Assembly: GCF_008369295.1 (NCBI RefSeq)
Contig: NZ_VOBG01000004.1
Coordinates: 186,001 to 250,000 of the forward strand
Direction: 5' to 3'
Length of the DNA stretch: 64,000 nt
Origin: Pseudomonas sp. ANT_H4
GTDB lineage: Bacteria; Pseudomonadota; Gammaproteobacteria; Pseudomonadales; Pseudomonadaceae
Below the pieces are notes generated by a model, which ran no database searches, was not told the origin of the DNA, and worked only from the letters and a program-made list of their open reading frames with translations. The translations under genes were made by a program, and so were the position numbers. Shown here piece by piece: positions 52,588-61,891 of the stretch (the stretch's first letter is position 1; every line of letters starts with the position of its first letter).

Positions 52588-54252
52588 GTGGAACGCGAAT
52601 ACATGGAATTCGACGTGGTCATTGTCGGCGCTGGCCCGGCAGGCCTGTCTGCCGCCTGCCGTCTGAAGCAGAAGGCCGCCGAAGCCGGTAAGGAAATCAG
52701 CGTCTGCGTGGTCGAAAAAGGCTCCGAAGTCGGCGCTCACATCCTGTCCGGTGCCGTGTTTGAACCACGGGCGCTGAACGAATTGTTCCCGGACTGGAAA
52801 GAATTGGGCGCCCCGCTCAATACCCCGGTGGTGCGCGATGACATTTATGTCCTGCGCTCCAGCGAAACCGCTACCAAGGTCCCTGACTTCTTTGTGCCCA
52901 AGACCATGCACAACGAAGGCAACTACATTATTTCCCTGGGCAACCTGTGCCGCTGGCTGGCTCAGCAAGCCGAAAACCTGGGCGTGGAAATCTACCCAGG
53001 CTTCGCCGCCCAGGAAGCGCTGTTCGACGAGAATGGCGTGGTGCGCGGGATCATCACCGGCGACCTGGGTGTCGACCGCGAAGGCAACCCGAAAGAAGGC
53101 CTCTATACCCCAGGTATGGAACTGCGTGGCAAGTACACGCTGTTCGCCGAAGGCTGCCGCGGGCATATTGGCAAGCAACTGATCCAGCGCTTCAACCTGG
53201 ACAGTGACGCCGACGCCCAGCACTACGGCATCGGCCTGAAGGAAATCTGGGAAATCGACCCGGCCAAACATCAGCCAGGCCTGGTGGTACACACCGCCGG
53301 CTGGCCGCTGGATATCATGAGCAATGAGAACACCGGTGGCTCATTCCTCTATCACCTGGAAAACAACCAGGTGGTCGTCGGCCTGATCGTCGATCTTTCC
53401 TACAGCAACACCTTCCTGTCGCCGTTCGACGAGTTCCAGCGCCTCAAGCATCACCCGGTGCTCAAGCAGTACCTGGAAGGCGGCAAGCGCATCAGTTACG
53501 GCGCTCGGGCCTTGTCCAAGGGTGGCATCAATTCGTTGCCGAAGATGGTGTTCAAGGGTGGTGCGCTGATCGGCTGTGACCTGGGCACCATGAACGTGGC
53601 CAAGATCAAGGGCAGCCACACCGCCATGAAGTCCGGCATGCTCGCGGCGGATGCCGTGGCAGAGCAACTGCTTGCAGGTTCCGAAGGTGCGGACGAGCTG
53701 ATCGGTTACGTCGACAGCTTCAAGAAAAGCTGGCTCTTTGATGAACTGTTCGCCACCCGTAACTTCGGCCCGGCGATGCACAAGTTCGGCCCGATCATCG
53801 GCGCCGGCTTCAACTGGTTCGACCAGAACATTCTCGGTGGCAAAATACCGTTCACCCTGCACGACACCAAGCCGGACTACGCCTGCCTCAAGCTGGCCAA
53901 AGACAGCAAGCAGATCGACTACCCGAAACCCGACGGCAAGCTGAGCTTCGACAAACTCAGCTCGGTATTCATCTCCGGTACCAATCACGAAGAAGAACAG
54001 CCGTGCCACTTGAAGTTGAAAGACCCAAGCATCCCGATCGGCACCAACCTGCCGCTCTATGATGAACCGGCCCAGCGTTACTGCCCGGCGGGCGTGTATG
54101 AAGTGATCACCCAGGAAGACGGCGAGAAGCGCTTCCAGATCAACGCCCAAAACTGCGTGCACTGCAAGACCTGTGACATCAAGGACCCTTCGCAGAACAT
54201 CACCTGGGTCACGCCGGAAGGTGCTGGCGGGCCGACTTACCCGAATATGTAA
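52588..54252 (+). CDS. Electron transfer flavoprotein-ubiquinone oxidoreductase
   Basis: A 554-residue inner-membrane-associated iron-sulfur flavoprotein that passes electrons from ETF to ubiquinone. The FAD motif VVIVGAGPAGLSAA is at residues 10-23, and the C-terminal ferredoxin-like part holds CPAGVYEV and CVHCKTCDIKDPSQNI for the [4Fe-4S] cluster. The start is GTG at 52588 with TAGGAG seven bases upstream; an ATG five codons later is the alternative. It is divergent from etfBA. Confidence 0.96.
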   Translation: MEREYMEFDVVIVGAGPAGLSAACRLKQKAAEAGKEISVCVVEKGSEVGAHILSGAVFEPRALNELFPDWKELGAPLNTPVVRDDIYVLRSSETATKVPDFFVPKTMHNEGNYIISLGNLCRWLAQQAENLGVEIYPGFAAQEALFDENGVVRGIITGDLGVDREGNPKEGLYTPGMELRGKYTLFAEGCRGHIGKQLIQRFNLDSDADAQHYGIGLKEIWEIDPAKHQPGLVVHTAGWPLDIMSNENTGGSFLYHLENNQVVVGLIVDLSYSNTFLSPFDEFQRLKHHPVLKQYLEGGKRISYGARALSKGGINSLPKMVFKGGALIGCDLGTMNVAKIKGSHTAMKSGMLAADAVAEQLLAGSEGADELIGYVDSFKKSWLFDELFATRNFGPAMHKFGPIIGAGFNWFDQNILGGKIPFTLHDTKPDYACLKLAKDSKQIDYPKPDGKLSFDKLSSVFISGTNHEEEQPCHLKLKDPSIPIGTNLPLYDEPAQRYCPAGVYEVITQEDGEKRFQINAQNCVHCKTCDIKDPSQNITWVTPEGAGGPTYPNM

Positions 54253-54270
54253 GCCTGCTGCTTGAACATC

Positions 54271-54297
54271 AAGGCTCCCTAAATGGGGGCCTTTTTT
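54271..54297 (+). terminator. Terminator after etf-QO
   Basis: AAGGCTCCC TAAAT GGGGGCCTT then TTTT, 18 bases after the stop; one pair is a wobble. Confidence 0.85.
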
Positions 54298-54326
54298 GTG
54301 GCCTCATTGTTCGTAGCGGTCAAGGT

Positions 54327-55214
54327 TTATGCCGCCCGCTCGTCCCCAGGGCTGCGCTCGAAGTAGCGCTTATATTCCCGGCTGAACTGCGACGTACTCT
54401 GATACCCCACACTATGGGCGGCCTGCGCCACGCCCATGCCCTCCACCAACAGCAATTGCTGGGCCTTGAGCAAGCGCAGGCGCTTGAGGTACTGCACCGG
54501 CGACAACAGCGTGCAGCGCTTGAAATGTTCGTGAAACGTCGACGCGCTCATATGCGCGTAACCGGCCAGGGTTTCGATATTGAGCGGCTCGGCGTAATGG
54601 GCATGCAGGTGATTCAGCGAGGTCGCCACCCGGGCAAACTGCCCCTGTTGTTCTACCAGCGCCCGCAGCACATCGGCCTGGGGTCCGCGCAAGGCGGTGA
54701 ACAACAACTCACGAACCCGCGCCGGCCCCATGATCCGGCTCTCCAGCGGATCGTGCAGGCACTGCAACAGCCGCTCGACGCAGCCACGCATGGCGTCATC
54801 GAGCACCACCGAGCTCATCGACTCAAGTGTCTGCGCCGCTGCTGGCGGCCCAGGCCTGATGCCCATAGCCATCACTAACTCCCCCAGCACCACTCGGTCA
54901 ATGCCGACGGTCACCCCCAACAGCGGCGCATTGGGCAGGGCAAAGGTCTCGCACTCGAAGGGCACCGGCATCGCCTGGATCAGGTAATGCCCGGCGCCAT
55001 ACTCCAGGGTGCGTGGGCCCAGGTACGCGACTTTGCTGCCCTGGGCGACAATCATCAGGCTCGGCTCATAAATCTGCGGCCCTCGCGCCACGTCGCAACT
55101 GGCGCGCAATACCTGCACACCCGGCAAGTTCGTGGGGCAGAAACCATCGCGGGGGGTCAGCGGCTCAATCAGAGCAACCAGCGCGGCATTGGCGTCGAGA
55201 TGAAGGGTCAGCAT
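54327..55214 (-). CDS. AraC-family transcriptional regulator
   Basis: A 295-residue regulator. The N-terminal cupin-like AraC_N domain (YEPSLMIVAQGSKVAYLG, then GAGHYLIQAMPVPFE) is followed by two C-terminal helix-turn-helix motifs (IETLAGYAHMSASTFHEHFK and VAQAAHSVGYQSTSQFSREY). ATG at 55214 is preferred over an in-frame start 19 codons upstream. It is divergent from the alcohol dehydrogenase, which AraC_N proteins of this type often control. Confidence 0.88.
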   Translation of the reverse strand: MLTLHLDANAALVALIEPLTPRDGFCPTNLPGVQVLRASCDVARGPQIYEPSLMIVAQGSKVAYLGPRTLEYGAGHYLIQAMPVPFECETFALPNAPLLGVTVGIDRVVLGELVMAMGIRPGPPAAAQTLESMSSVVLDDAMRGCVERLLQCLHDPLESRIMGPARVRELLFTALRGPQADVLRALVEQQGQFARVATSLNHLHAHYAEPLNIETLAGYAHMSASTFHEHFKRCTLLSPVQYLKRLRLLKAQQLLLVEGMGVAQAAHSVGYQSTSQFSREYKRYFERSPGDERAA

Positions 55215-55256
55215 AAAAACAGTTCTCGGAAATTCATGGACCTGTGCAGGGCTACA

Positions 55257-55325
55257 AACTGCAAGCGGCAAGAGAGCGCGCAGTTTATCGCTTGCAGCTT
55301 GTAACTTGCTGCTTCTAGCTGCTCC
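55257..55325. repeat. Imperfect inverted repeat, CTGCAAGCGGCAAG type
   Basis: CTGCAAGCGGCAAG at the left and CTTGCAGCTTGTAACTTGCTG at the right resemble the repeat at 7841-7926. It lies between the AraC and alcohol dehydrogenase genes, close to their promoters. Confidence 0.5.
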
Positions 55326-55430
55326 TCCGGAGCTTTAGGCATGAGACTCGGAGCAATCGCCATGGCCGTCCCAAGCCCTGGCGCGGAAAATGGGCCACCT
55401 CACTTGTCACTGTTTTTACGAGGTTTCTCC

Positions 55431-56483
55431 ATGTACACCGCCATCGGTTACGCCGCCCAGTCGGCCACCACTCCCCTCGCCCCGATGTCCTTCGAACGCC
55501 GCAGCCCACGCGCCGATGACGTGGCCATCGAAATCCTTTACTGCGGCGTCTGCCACTCAGACATCCACCAGGCGCGCAACGAATGGGGCATCGCCGTGTA
55601 CCCGCTGATGCCGGGCCACGAGATCGTCGGCAAGGTCACCGCCGTCGGCGCCAGCGTCACCGCTCATAAAGTCGGCGACCTGGTGGGCGTTGGGTGCATG
55701 GTTGACTCGTGCCGCCATTGCGACGCCTGCAAATCGGACCTGGAGCAATACTGCCTCGAAGGCCCGACCATGACCTACGCCACCCCGGACCGTGTGGATG
55801 GCAGCAACACCATGGGCGGCTACTCCGACAGCATCGTGGTCAGCGAGCATTTTGTGGTGAAGATCCCTGCCAAGCTTGACCTGGCCAGCGCCGCGCCAAT
55901 CCTCTGCGCTGGCATCACCACCTACTCGCCGCTCAAGCACTATGGCGTGAAGGCCGGTGACAAGGTCGGGATTCTCGGCATGGGCGGCCTGGGCCATATG
56001 GGCATCAAGTTCGCCAAGGCCATGGGCGCCGAAGTGACGTTGTTCACCCGCTCCGCCAGCAAGGCTGCAGAAGGCCGTCGCCAGGGCGCCGATCACGTGA
56101 TCGTGTCCACCGATGCCGAACAAATGAAAGCTGCGGCCGGGCATTTCGACTTCCTGCTGGACACCATTCCGGTGCAACACGACCTCAACCCCTACCTCGA
56201 TACTTTGCGCTTTGACGGCGTGCATATTCTGGTGGGACTGATCGAACCGGTAGAGCCGCCGGTACACGCAGCCAAACTGGTATTGGGCCGCAAGGTCCTG
56301 GCCGGCTCGTTGATCGGTGGCATTGCCGAAACCCAGGAAGTCCTGGATTTCTGCGCCGAGCACGGCATCACTTGCGACATCGAAATGCTCGACATCCGCC
56401 AGATCAACGAAGCCTACACCCGCATGATCGCCGGTGACGTGAAGTACCGCTTCGTCATCGACATGGCGACCTTGAAGGCCTGA
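55431..56483 (+). CDS. Zinc-dependent NAD(P) alcohol dehydrogenase (YahK/CAD-like)
   Basis: A 350-residue medium-chain dehydrogenase. Catalytic zinc ligands appear in CGVCHSDIH and PGHEIVGKV, the structural zinc is held by the four cysteines of CRHCDACKSDLEQYC, and the cofactor motif is GILGMGGLGHMGIKFA. The set matches the YahK / cinnamyl alcohol dehydrogenase group, which reduces a range of aldehydes. ATG at 55431 follows GAGG and gives the family start MYTAIGYAAQS. It is divergent from the AraC regulator. Confidence 0.92.
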   Translation: MYTAIGYAAQSATTPLAPMSFERRSPRADDVAIEILYCGVCHSDIHQARNEWGIAVYPLMPGHEIVGKVTAVGASVTAHKVGDLVGVGCMVDSCRHCDACKSDLEQYCLEGPTMTYATPDRVDGSNTMGGYSDSIVVSEHFVVKIPAKLDLASAAPILCAGITTYSPLKHYGVKAGDKVGILGMGGLGHMGIKFAKAMGAEVTLFTRSASKAAEGRRQGADHVIVSTDAEQMKAAAGHFDFLLDTIPVQHDLNPYLDTLRFDGVHILVGLIEPVEPPVHAAKLVLGRKVLAGSLIGGIAETQEVLDFCAEHGITCDIEMLDIRQINEAYTRMIAGDVKYRFVIDMATLKA

Positions 56484-57287
56484 TCAGGCCTTCGCGCCCA
56501 ACTCCGCTGACAGCCGGGCTGCAACCTGTTTCACCACGAGGATCAGCTCGGCCATTTTTTCCAGCGGCATGTAGGGCACGGTACTGGCGATGCTGATGCC
56601 GGCGACAATTCGCCGGCTGGCATCGCGCACCGGTGCCGCGACGCAACGGATCGACGGTTCGTTGTCTTCCAGATCGAACGCATAACCGCCCACCACGTAT
56701 TCCTGCATACGCTGCTCAAACTGCGCCCATGATTGTTCCGGGTGCTGCGGCCACTGCATATTCTTCCCACCCACTGGCAAGCTGACCTGATACAGGCGCT
56801 GCCACTCTTCCACACTGTCGTCCAGCAGCAAGGCCTTGCCGATTCCGGTGCGCGCCAGCGGCATGCGATGGCCAACCCGCGAGCGCATTTCCGGACCGTT
56901 GCGGCCGGGATTCTTGTGCAGGTAGAGCACGTCGTCAAATTCGCGGATCGCCAGGTGGATGGTGTCGCCGGTCAACGCCGACAACTCGTCCAGGTAGGGA
57001 ATTGCCAGGGTTACCAAAGGCAGCTCTTCACGGGCCTGGAAACCCAGCTCGATCAGTTTCGGGCCAAGCAGGTAGCCGACTTGCGGCACTACGCGCAGGT
57101 AACGCTCTTCTACCAGACAGCTGGCCAAGCGGTGGGTGGTGCTGCGGGTGGTGCCGATGCGCCGGGCGATTTCCTTGAGATCCCGCGCGCCAGCCGCCAC
57201 CGCTTGCACCACGCCCAGGCCACGCAGCAGGGTCTGGGTGCCGGTGGGAGCGGCGTCTTTGACGGGAATGTGGGCGTTTTCCTGCAT
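56484..57287 (-). CDS. IclR-family transcriptional regulator
   Basis: A 267-residue regulator with an N-terminal helix-turn-helix (DLKEIARRIGTTRSTTHRLA, residues about 42-61) and a GAF-like effector domain (LARTGIGKALLLDD, then GGYAFDLEDNEPSIRCVAAP). It is downstream of the araFGH genes in the same direction, 110 bp beyond araH after a REP hairpin. It abuts the stop of the convergent alcohol dehydrogenase. ATG at 57287 is preferred. Control of the arabinose genes is inferred from position. Confidence 0.85.
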   Translation of the reverse strand: MQENAHIPVKDAAPTGTQTLLRGLGVVQAVAAGARDLKEIARRIGTTRSTTHRLASCLVEERYLRVVPQVGYLLGPKLIELGFQAREELPLVTLAIPYLDELSALTGDTIHLAIREFDDVLYLHKNPGRNGPEMRSRVGHRMPLARTGIGKALLLDDSVEEWQRLYQVSLPVGGKNMQWPQHPEQSWAQFEQRMQEYVVGGYAFDLEDNEPSIRCVAAPVRDASRRIVAGISIASTVPYMPLEKMAELILVVKQVAARLSAELGAKA

Positions 57288-57342
57288 ATCGGGCCTATTG
57301 GGAAGTACGAAAACGGCGAGCATTATGGGCGGTCACGATTAG

Positions 57343-57372
57343 TGTGGCGAGGGGGCTTGCCCACTCGCCACA
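57343..57372. repeat. REP hairpin (GTGGCGAGGGGGC family)
   Basis: TGTGGCGAGGGGGC TT GCCCACTCGCCACA, one mismatched pair. It is the same family as 9307-9330. It lies between araH and the IclR gene. Confidence 0.8.
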
Positions 57373-57397
57373 AAAAGCGCTTTTGCCACAGTCTCAA

Positions 57398-58363
57398 TCA
57401 ACGCTGCTTCATCCGATCAATAATCACCGCCAGCAACAGGATAGAGCCGCGAATCACGTATTGGTAGAAGGTGTCGATGTTCTTCAGGTTCATCGCATTC
57501 TCAATGATCGCCAATATCAGCACTCCGGCAATCACATGGCGAATCATCCCTATGCCCCCGCTCAGGGATACACCGCCCAGCACACACGCCGAAATCACCG
57601 TTAGCTCAAAACCCTGGCCGATCATCGGCTGACCCGAGGTCATCCGCGAAGCGAGGATCACTCCGGCCAACGCCCCGATCACACCGTGCACCGCGAAGAT
57701 GATGATCTTGGTCCTGTCGACATTGACCCCGGCCAGCAACGCCGCTTCCTGGTTACCGCCAATGGCCATGGTGTTGCGCCCGTAGGTGGTGTAGTTCAGC
57801 AACCAACCAAAAAACACAAAGCACAGCACGGTGATAACAATCGGCACCGGCACGCCAAACAGCTGGCCGTTACCGAAGACGAAGAAGCCTTCGTCCATCA
57901 CGCCAACCGCCTTGCCATTGGAAAAGATATACGCCAGCCCACGAACGATCTGCATGGTCGCCAGCGTTGCAATCAACGCATTGATCCGCAGTTTGGCAAT
58001 CACGATGCCGTTGATCAGCCCCACTACCAGGCCCATGGTCAGTGCCGCCGACACGCCGAGGACGATGCTGTCGGTGTCGCGAATCACGATTCCCGCCACC
58101 ACGCCCGAGCAGGCAATCACCGACCCCACCGACAAGTCAAAATGCCCCGACGCCAGACAGAACAGCATGGTGCAGGCGGCAATCCCGACGGTGGAAATCG
58201 CCAGGCCCAGGCCACGCATGTTCAGTGGCGAGAGGAAGTTGTCGATAAACACGGCACTAAGCAAAAAGATGCTCAAGGCCGCCAGCAACATGACCCACTC
58301 GTCGAGAAACTTACGCTGGTTGAAGCCCGGCCAGAAGGTTCTCGCGGTTTTTACCTGTGACAT
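57398..58363 (-). CDS. araH: L-arabinose ABC transporter permease
   Basis: A 321-residue inner membrane permease with about eight to ten helices, of the RbsC/AraH type. It carries the signature GLINGIVIAKLRINALIATL and the late GGVSLSGGIGMIRHVIAGVL segment. GAGGT precedes ATG 58363, which lies 16 bp from araG. An upstream in-frame start would overlap araG. It is the third transport gene after araF and araG. Confidence 0.92.
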   Translation of the reverse strand: MSQVKTARTFWPGFNQRKFLDEWVMLLAALSIFLLSAVFIDNFLSPLNMRGLGLAISTVGIAACTMLFCLASGHFDLSVGSVIACSGVVAGIVIRDTDSIVLGVSAALTMGLVVGLINGIVIAKLRINALIATLATMQIVRGLAYIFSNGKAVGVMDEGFFVFGNGQLFGVPVPIVITVLCFVFFGWLLNYTTYGRNTMAIGGNQEAALLAGVNVDRTKIIIFAVHGVIGALAGVILASRMTSGQPMIGQGFELTVISACVLGGVSLSGGIGMIRHVIAGVLILAIIENAMNLKNIDTFYQYVIRGSILLLAVIIDRMKQR

Positions 58364-58379
58364 ACCCACCTCGTATTCT

Positions 58380-59888
58380 TCAGTCCCGCGAACGCGGGAG
58401 AGCCAATTGCAGCAAGCGCGCTTCATCGGCGTCATCGCGGTTCAAAACGCCGGTAAGCGCACCTTCACTCATCACCAGGATGCGGTCGCAGATACCCATG
58501 ACTTCCATCAAGTCGCTGGACACCACAATCACTGCAATGCCGGTGGCCGCCAGGTTGTGGATGATCTGGTAGATCTCGGCCTTGGCGCCGATGTCGATAC
58601 CGCGAGTCGGTTCGTCCAACAGCAGCACTTTCATCGGCATCGACAGCCAACGGCCAAGAATGGCTTTTTGCTGATTGCCGCCGGACAGGTACAGGATCGG
58701 CTGCTCGGCCGACGGCGTACGCACGTTCAGCGCGCTGATTTGCCGCTGTGCGTTGTCCCGTTCCCAGCCGCTTTGCAGCAACCAGCCAAAGCGCGCATGG
58801 TCGCGACGGGCGCTGATATTGATGTTCTCGGCGACGCTGGCACGGGGCACGATGCCTTCCTTCTTGCGGTCCTCGGGGCACAACAGCACACCGGCGGCAA
58901 TCGCATCCCGTGGCGACTTGAAAGACTGCGCCTGGCCATGCAACACCAGCGCGCCTTGTTCGCTACGGGACAACCCCGCCAGCAGCCGCAGCAATTCGGT
59001 ACGCCCTGCCCCCACCAAACCGAACAGGCCGAGAATTTCGCCCTTGTCGACCGCAAGGCTCACCGGCTCTTGCAGCCCTGGCCCGAGTAAACCTTCAACG
59101 CGCAGCGCCTCGCCAAAATGCTCCCGAGGCCGGTAGTTGTAGATGTCCTGAATATCGCGGCCAACCATGCAGTTGACCAATTGATCGACGTTCAACTGCG
59201 TCATGTCCTCGAAGGTGCGTACAAAGCGCCCGTCCTTGAACACCGTCACCGCATCGCAAATGCGGAACACCTCTTCCATGCGGTGCGACACATAGAGGAT
59301 CACCCGGCCTTCGTCACGCAGCCGCGCGATGATCACCATCAGCCGCTCGATCTCACGGGCCGAGAGGCTGCTGGTAGGTTCGTCGAAGGCAATCACATGG
59401 GCATTGCGCGACATGGCCTTGGCGATTTCCACCAGTTGCCGCTGGCCCAGGGACAGGCTGCCAAGGCGCGCCTGGGGATCGATTTCATCCGCCAGGCCCT
59501 TGAGCAACTCCCGCGCCTTGTGCACCATCGCGCCACGATTGACCACACCCCAGCGCGACGGCATATGCCCCAGTAACAGGTTCTCGGCAACGGTCATTTC
59601 CGGCACCAGTTGCAGCTCCTGGTGAATGACGGCGATGCCATTGGCAATGCTGTCTGCTGCCGACTTGAAGCTGACGCTGCGCTCGCCCAACTGCAGGCTG
59701 CCGCTGTTGGGCGGATAAAAACCGCCGAGAATTTTCAGCAAGGTCGACTTGCCGGCGCCGTTCTCGCCCATCAGCGCGTGCACCGAATGGGGTCGCGCTT
59801 CAAAGCTGATCTGCGCCAGCGCTTTCACACCGGGAAACTCCTTGCCAATGCCGTTGAAGCGCAGGGTATCGAAGGCGGCGGTATTCAT
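58380..59888 (-). CDS. araG: L-arabinose ABC transporter ATP-binding protein
   Basis: A 502-residue tandem ABC ATPase. The first domain has GENGAGKSTLLKIL and SLGQRQLVEIAKAMS; the second has GLVGAGRTELLRLL in place of a full Walker A and LSGGNQQKAILGRWL as signature. This is the usual asymmetric pattern of sugar importers. ATG at 59888 overlaps the araF stop (ATGA). Confidence 0.94.
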   Translation of the reverse strand: MNTAAFDTLRFNGIGKEFPGVKALAQISFEARPHSVHALMGENGAGKSTLLKILGGFYPPNSGSLQLGERSVSFKSAADSIANGIAVIHQELQLVPEMTVAENLLLGHMPSRWGVVNRGAMVHKARELLKGLADEIDPQARLGSLSLGQRQLVEIAKAMSRNAHVIAFDEPTSSLSAREIERLMVIIARLRDEGRVILYVSHRMEEVFRICDAVTVFKDGRFVRTFEDMTQLNVDQLVNCMVGRDIQDIYNYRPREHFGEALRVEGLLGPGLQEPVSLAVDKGEILGLFGLVGAGRTELLRLLAGLSRSEQGALVLHGQAQSFKSPRDAIAAGVLLCPEDRKKEGIVPRASVAENINISARRDHARFGWLLQSGWERDNAQRQISALNVRTPSAEQPILYLSGGNQQKAILGRWLSMPMKVLLLDEPTRGIDIGAKAEIYQIIHNLAATGIAVIVVSSDLMEVMGICDRILVMSEGALTGVLNRDDADEARLLQLALPRSRD

Positions 59889-60880
59889 TTCCACAGACCG
59901 ATCTTGCTCAACTCTTCCTTGAAATTGGCGCGGGTGATCAAGGTCACGTTATCCAGCGCGGTGAACTTGGCCGGTTCAGTGCCCTTGGTGACCCACTCGA
60001 ACATGGCGGTAGCGGTTTTATAACCGGACGCGTCGGGGCTGAGCAGCATCGAGCCGTAGAAACCCGTGTCAGTCTTTTTAAGCTCTTCGATGGCATCGGT
60101 GCCGTTGATGCCGACACCGATCACATTGGCCGCCTTGAAGCCGGCGCTTTCAGTGGCGCGCACGCCGCCCAGAACGGTGCTGTCGTTCATGCCGCCGATC
60201 AGCAGGTTTTTCGCGTCGCTGGGCAGTTTCACCAGAGCCGAGTTGGTGGAGTCCATGCTGCCAGGCACGTCGAGGGTTTTCTGCGCGCTAAACAGGATGT
60301 GGTCCGCTGGCAGGCCGGCGGCCTTGAGCCCTTCTACTGAACCGTCGGTGCGTTTCTTGCCGGTTTCCAGTTCGTCGAAGGTGTTGATCACCGCGTAGGT
60401 CTCTTTCCAATCCCAGCCACGTTTTTTCGCTTCGGTGGCCATGGCCTCGCCCTGTTTCTGGCCGATCTTGTAGGCGTCCAGGCCGACGTAGGGCACGTCT
60501 TCCATGGGTTTGCCCTTGGCGTCGACAAAGCGGTCATCCACCGCCAGCACTTTCAGGCCATTGAGCTTGGCCTTGGCCATGATTGCCGGGCCCAGGGACA
60601 CGTCCGGCGGGCAGATCACGAAGCCTTTGGCGCCATTGGCGGCGAGGGTGTCGATGGCGGACAGAGTTTTTTCACCGTCGGGCACGGCGATCTTGATCAC
60701 GGTGAAGCCCTGGTCCTTGCCGGCTTTTTCGGCGAACGCCCATTCGGTCTGGAACCAGGGCTCTTCTGCCTGTTTGACCAGGAAGCCGATCTTTATTTCT
60801 TCGGCGGATGCGAGGGTGCCGAGGCCGCTGATTGCCACAGCAACGGCGGCGCAGGCCAAGGTGCGTATTGCTTTTTTCAT
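59885..60880 (-). CDS. araF: L-arabinose-binding periplasmic protein
   Basis: A 331-residue periplasmic protein with a signal peptide (MKKAIRTLACAAVAVAISG). The mature part closely follows E. coli AraF: KIGFLVKQAEEPWFQTEW, KIAVPDGEKTLSAIDTL, then NDSTVLGGVRATES, GVGINGTDAIEEL and LITRANFKEELS. ATG 60880 is used; an in-frame ATG two codons upstream (60886) is closer to the AGAGGTGG site and is equally possible. It follows the SDR gene after 42 bp. Confidence 0.94.
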   Translation of the reverse strand: MKKAIRTLACAAVAVAISGLGTLASAEEIKIGFLVKQAEEPWFQTEWAFAEKAGKDQGFTVIKIAVPDGEKTLSAIDTLAANGAKGFVICPPDVSLGPAIMAKAKLNGLKVLAVDDRFVDAKGKPMEDVPYVGLDAYKIGQKQGEAMATEAKKRGWDWKETYAVINTFDELETGKKRTDGSVEGLKAAGLPADHILFSAQKTLDVPGSMDSTNSALVKLPSDAKNLLIGGMNDSTVLGGVRATESAGFKAANVIGVGINGTDAIEELKKTDTGFYGSMLLSPDASGYKTATAMFEWVTKGTEPAKFTALDNVTLITRANFKEELSKIGLWK

Positions 60881-60922
60881 GAACATAAACCACCTCTTGT
60901 TGTTATTGGAGAGTTGCAAGGT

Positions 60923-61744
60923 TTAGTCGTGGTACATCACCGAACGCCCGCCATCGATCATCAGGCAGGTGGCGTTGATAAACGGCGCTTCGTCGGTGGC
61001 GAGAAACAGCGCAGTCATCGCCACTTCGATGGGCTGGCCGATGCGCTTGGGCGGATGCAAATCGAAGGCGCGCCGGCGTTCGGCGTGGGGGTCGGGGAAG
61101 CCGTTCCAATAGTCGACGTTGAGTTGGGTTTCGATATAGCCCGGTGCGATGGCATTCACGCGGATGCCCTTGGGCGCGTATTCGATGCCCAGGGCGCGGG
61201 TCAGGCCCAGCAGCCCGTGCTTGGCCACCGGATAGGGAAAGCAACCTGGGATGATGTGACTGGAATGGGTGGACGCGATATTGATGATGTTGCCGATGCC
61301 TTGCTCGATCATGTGCGGCAACACGGTGCGGCAGCCGAACCAGGCACCGTCCAGGTCGATGGCGAAGCAGCGGCGCCAATCGTCGTCGGTCATTTCCAGA
61401 GGGTCGCAAAACACGTTGACGCCGGCGCAGTTGACCAACACATCGACGCGCCCAAAGTGTTCGATGGCAACCTCCACCAGGGCTCGCCATTGCTCTTTGG
61501 AAGTGATGTCGATGGGTTGTGCGTAGATATCCGCGCCGCGCTCTCGCCAATGAGCCGCGACTTTCTCGACCTTCTCGCCCTGGATATCACCGATAACCAG
61601 ACGCGCCTGCTGAGCCTGGAAGCAGGCCACGATGGCCTCGCCAATGCCTTGCGCAGCACCGGTGATCACCACCACTTTGTTCTTCAGCCGATCGCCGTAG
61701 ATTGGCTCCGGCACTGGAGGTAACGACAACGGTTGTGCCTGCAT
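60923..61744 (-). CDS. SDR-family oxidoreductase, candidate L-arabinose 1-dehydrogenase
   Basis: A 273-residue classical SDR. TGAAQGIGEAIVACF is the cofactor loop, NCAGVN follows, and the active site reads YPVAKHGLLG, after IASTHSSH. It is the first gene of the arabinose operon, so it probably oxidises the imported sugar, as in the non-phosphorylating L-arabinose route known in pseudomonads and related bacteria. Assignment is from context only; no lactonase or dehydratase gene is in the window. Confidence 0.75.
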   Translation of the reverse strand: MQAQPLSLPPVPEPIYGDRLKNKVVVITGAAQGIGEAIVACFQAQQARLVIGDIQGEKVEKVAAHWRERGADIYAQPIDITSKEQWRALVEVAIEHFGRVDVLVNCAGVNVFCDPLEMTDDDWRRCFAIDLDGAWFGCRTVLPHMIEQGIGNIINIASTHSSHIIPGCFPYPVAKHGLLGLTRALGIEYAPKGIRVNAIAPGYIETQLNVDYWNGFPDPHAERRRAFDLHPPKRIGQPIEVAMTALFLATDEAPFINATCLMIDGGRSVMYHD

Positions 61745-61857
61745 CGCTTCACCTGTTTTATTTTTGGTAGTGAGTGCTGATGCAGGGGACTATAAACCCA
61801 GAACTTAAAATATCTCAATATATAAATTAACATCCCACATACTGATCATTAATGTAA

Positions 61858-61884
61858 AAAAACCGGCACCTATAGCCGGCTTTT
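61858..61884 (-). terminator. Terminator of the GNAT gene
   Basis: On the minus strand AAGCCGGCT ATAGG TGCCGG then TTTTTTT, eight bases after the GNAT stop. A T run also exists on the plus strand. Confidence 0.75.
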
Positions 61885-61891
61885 TAACGAC

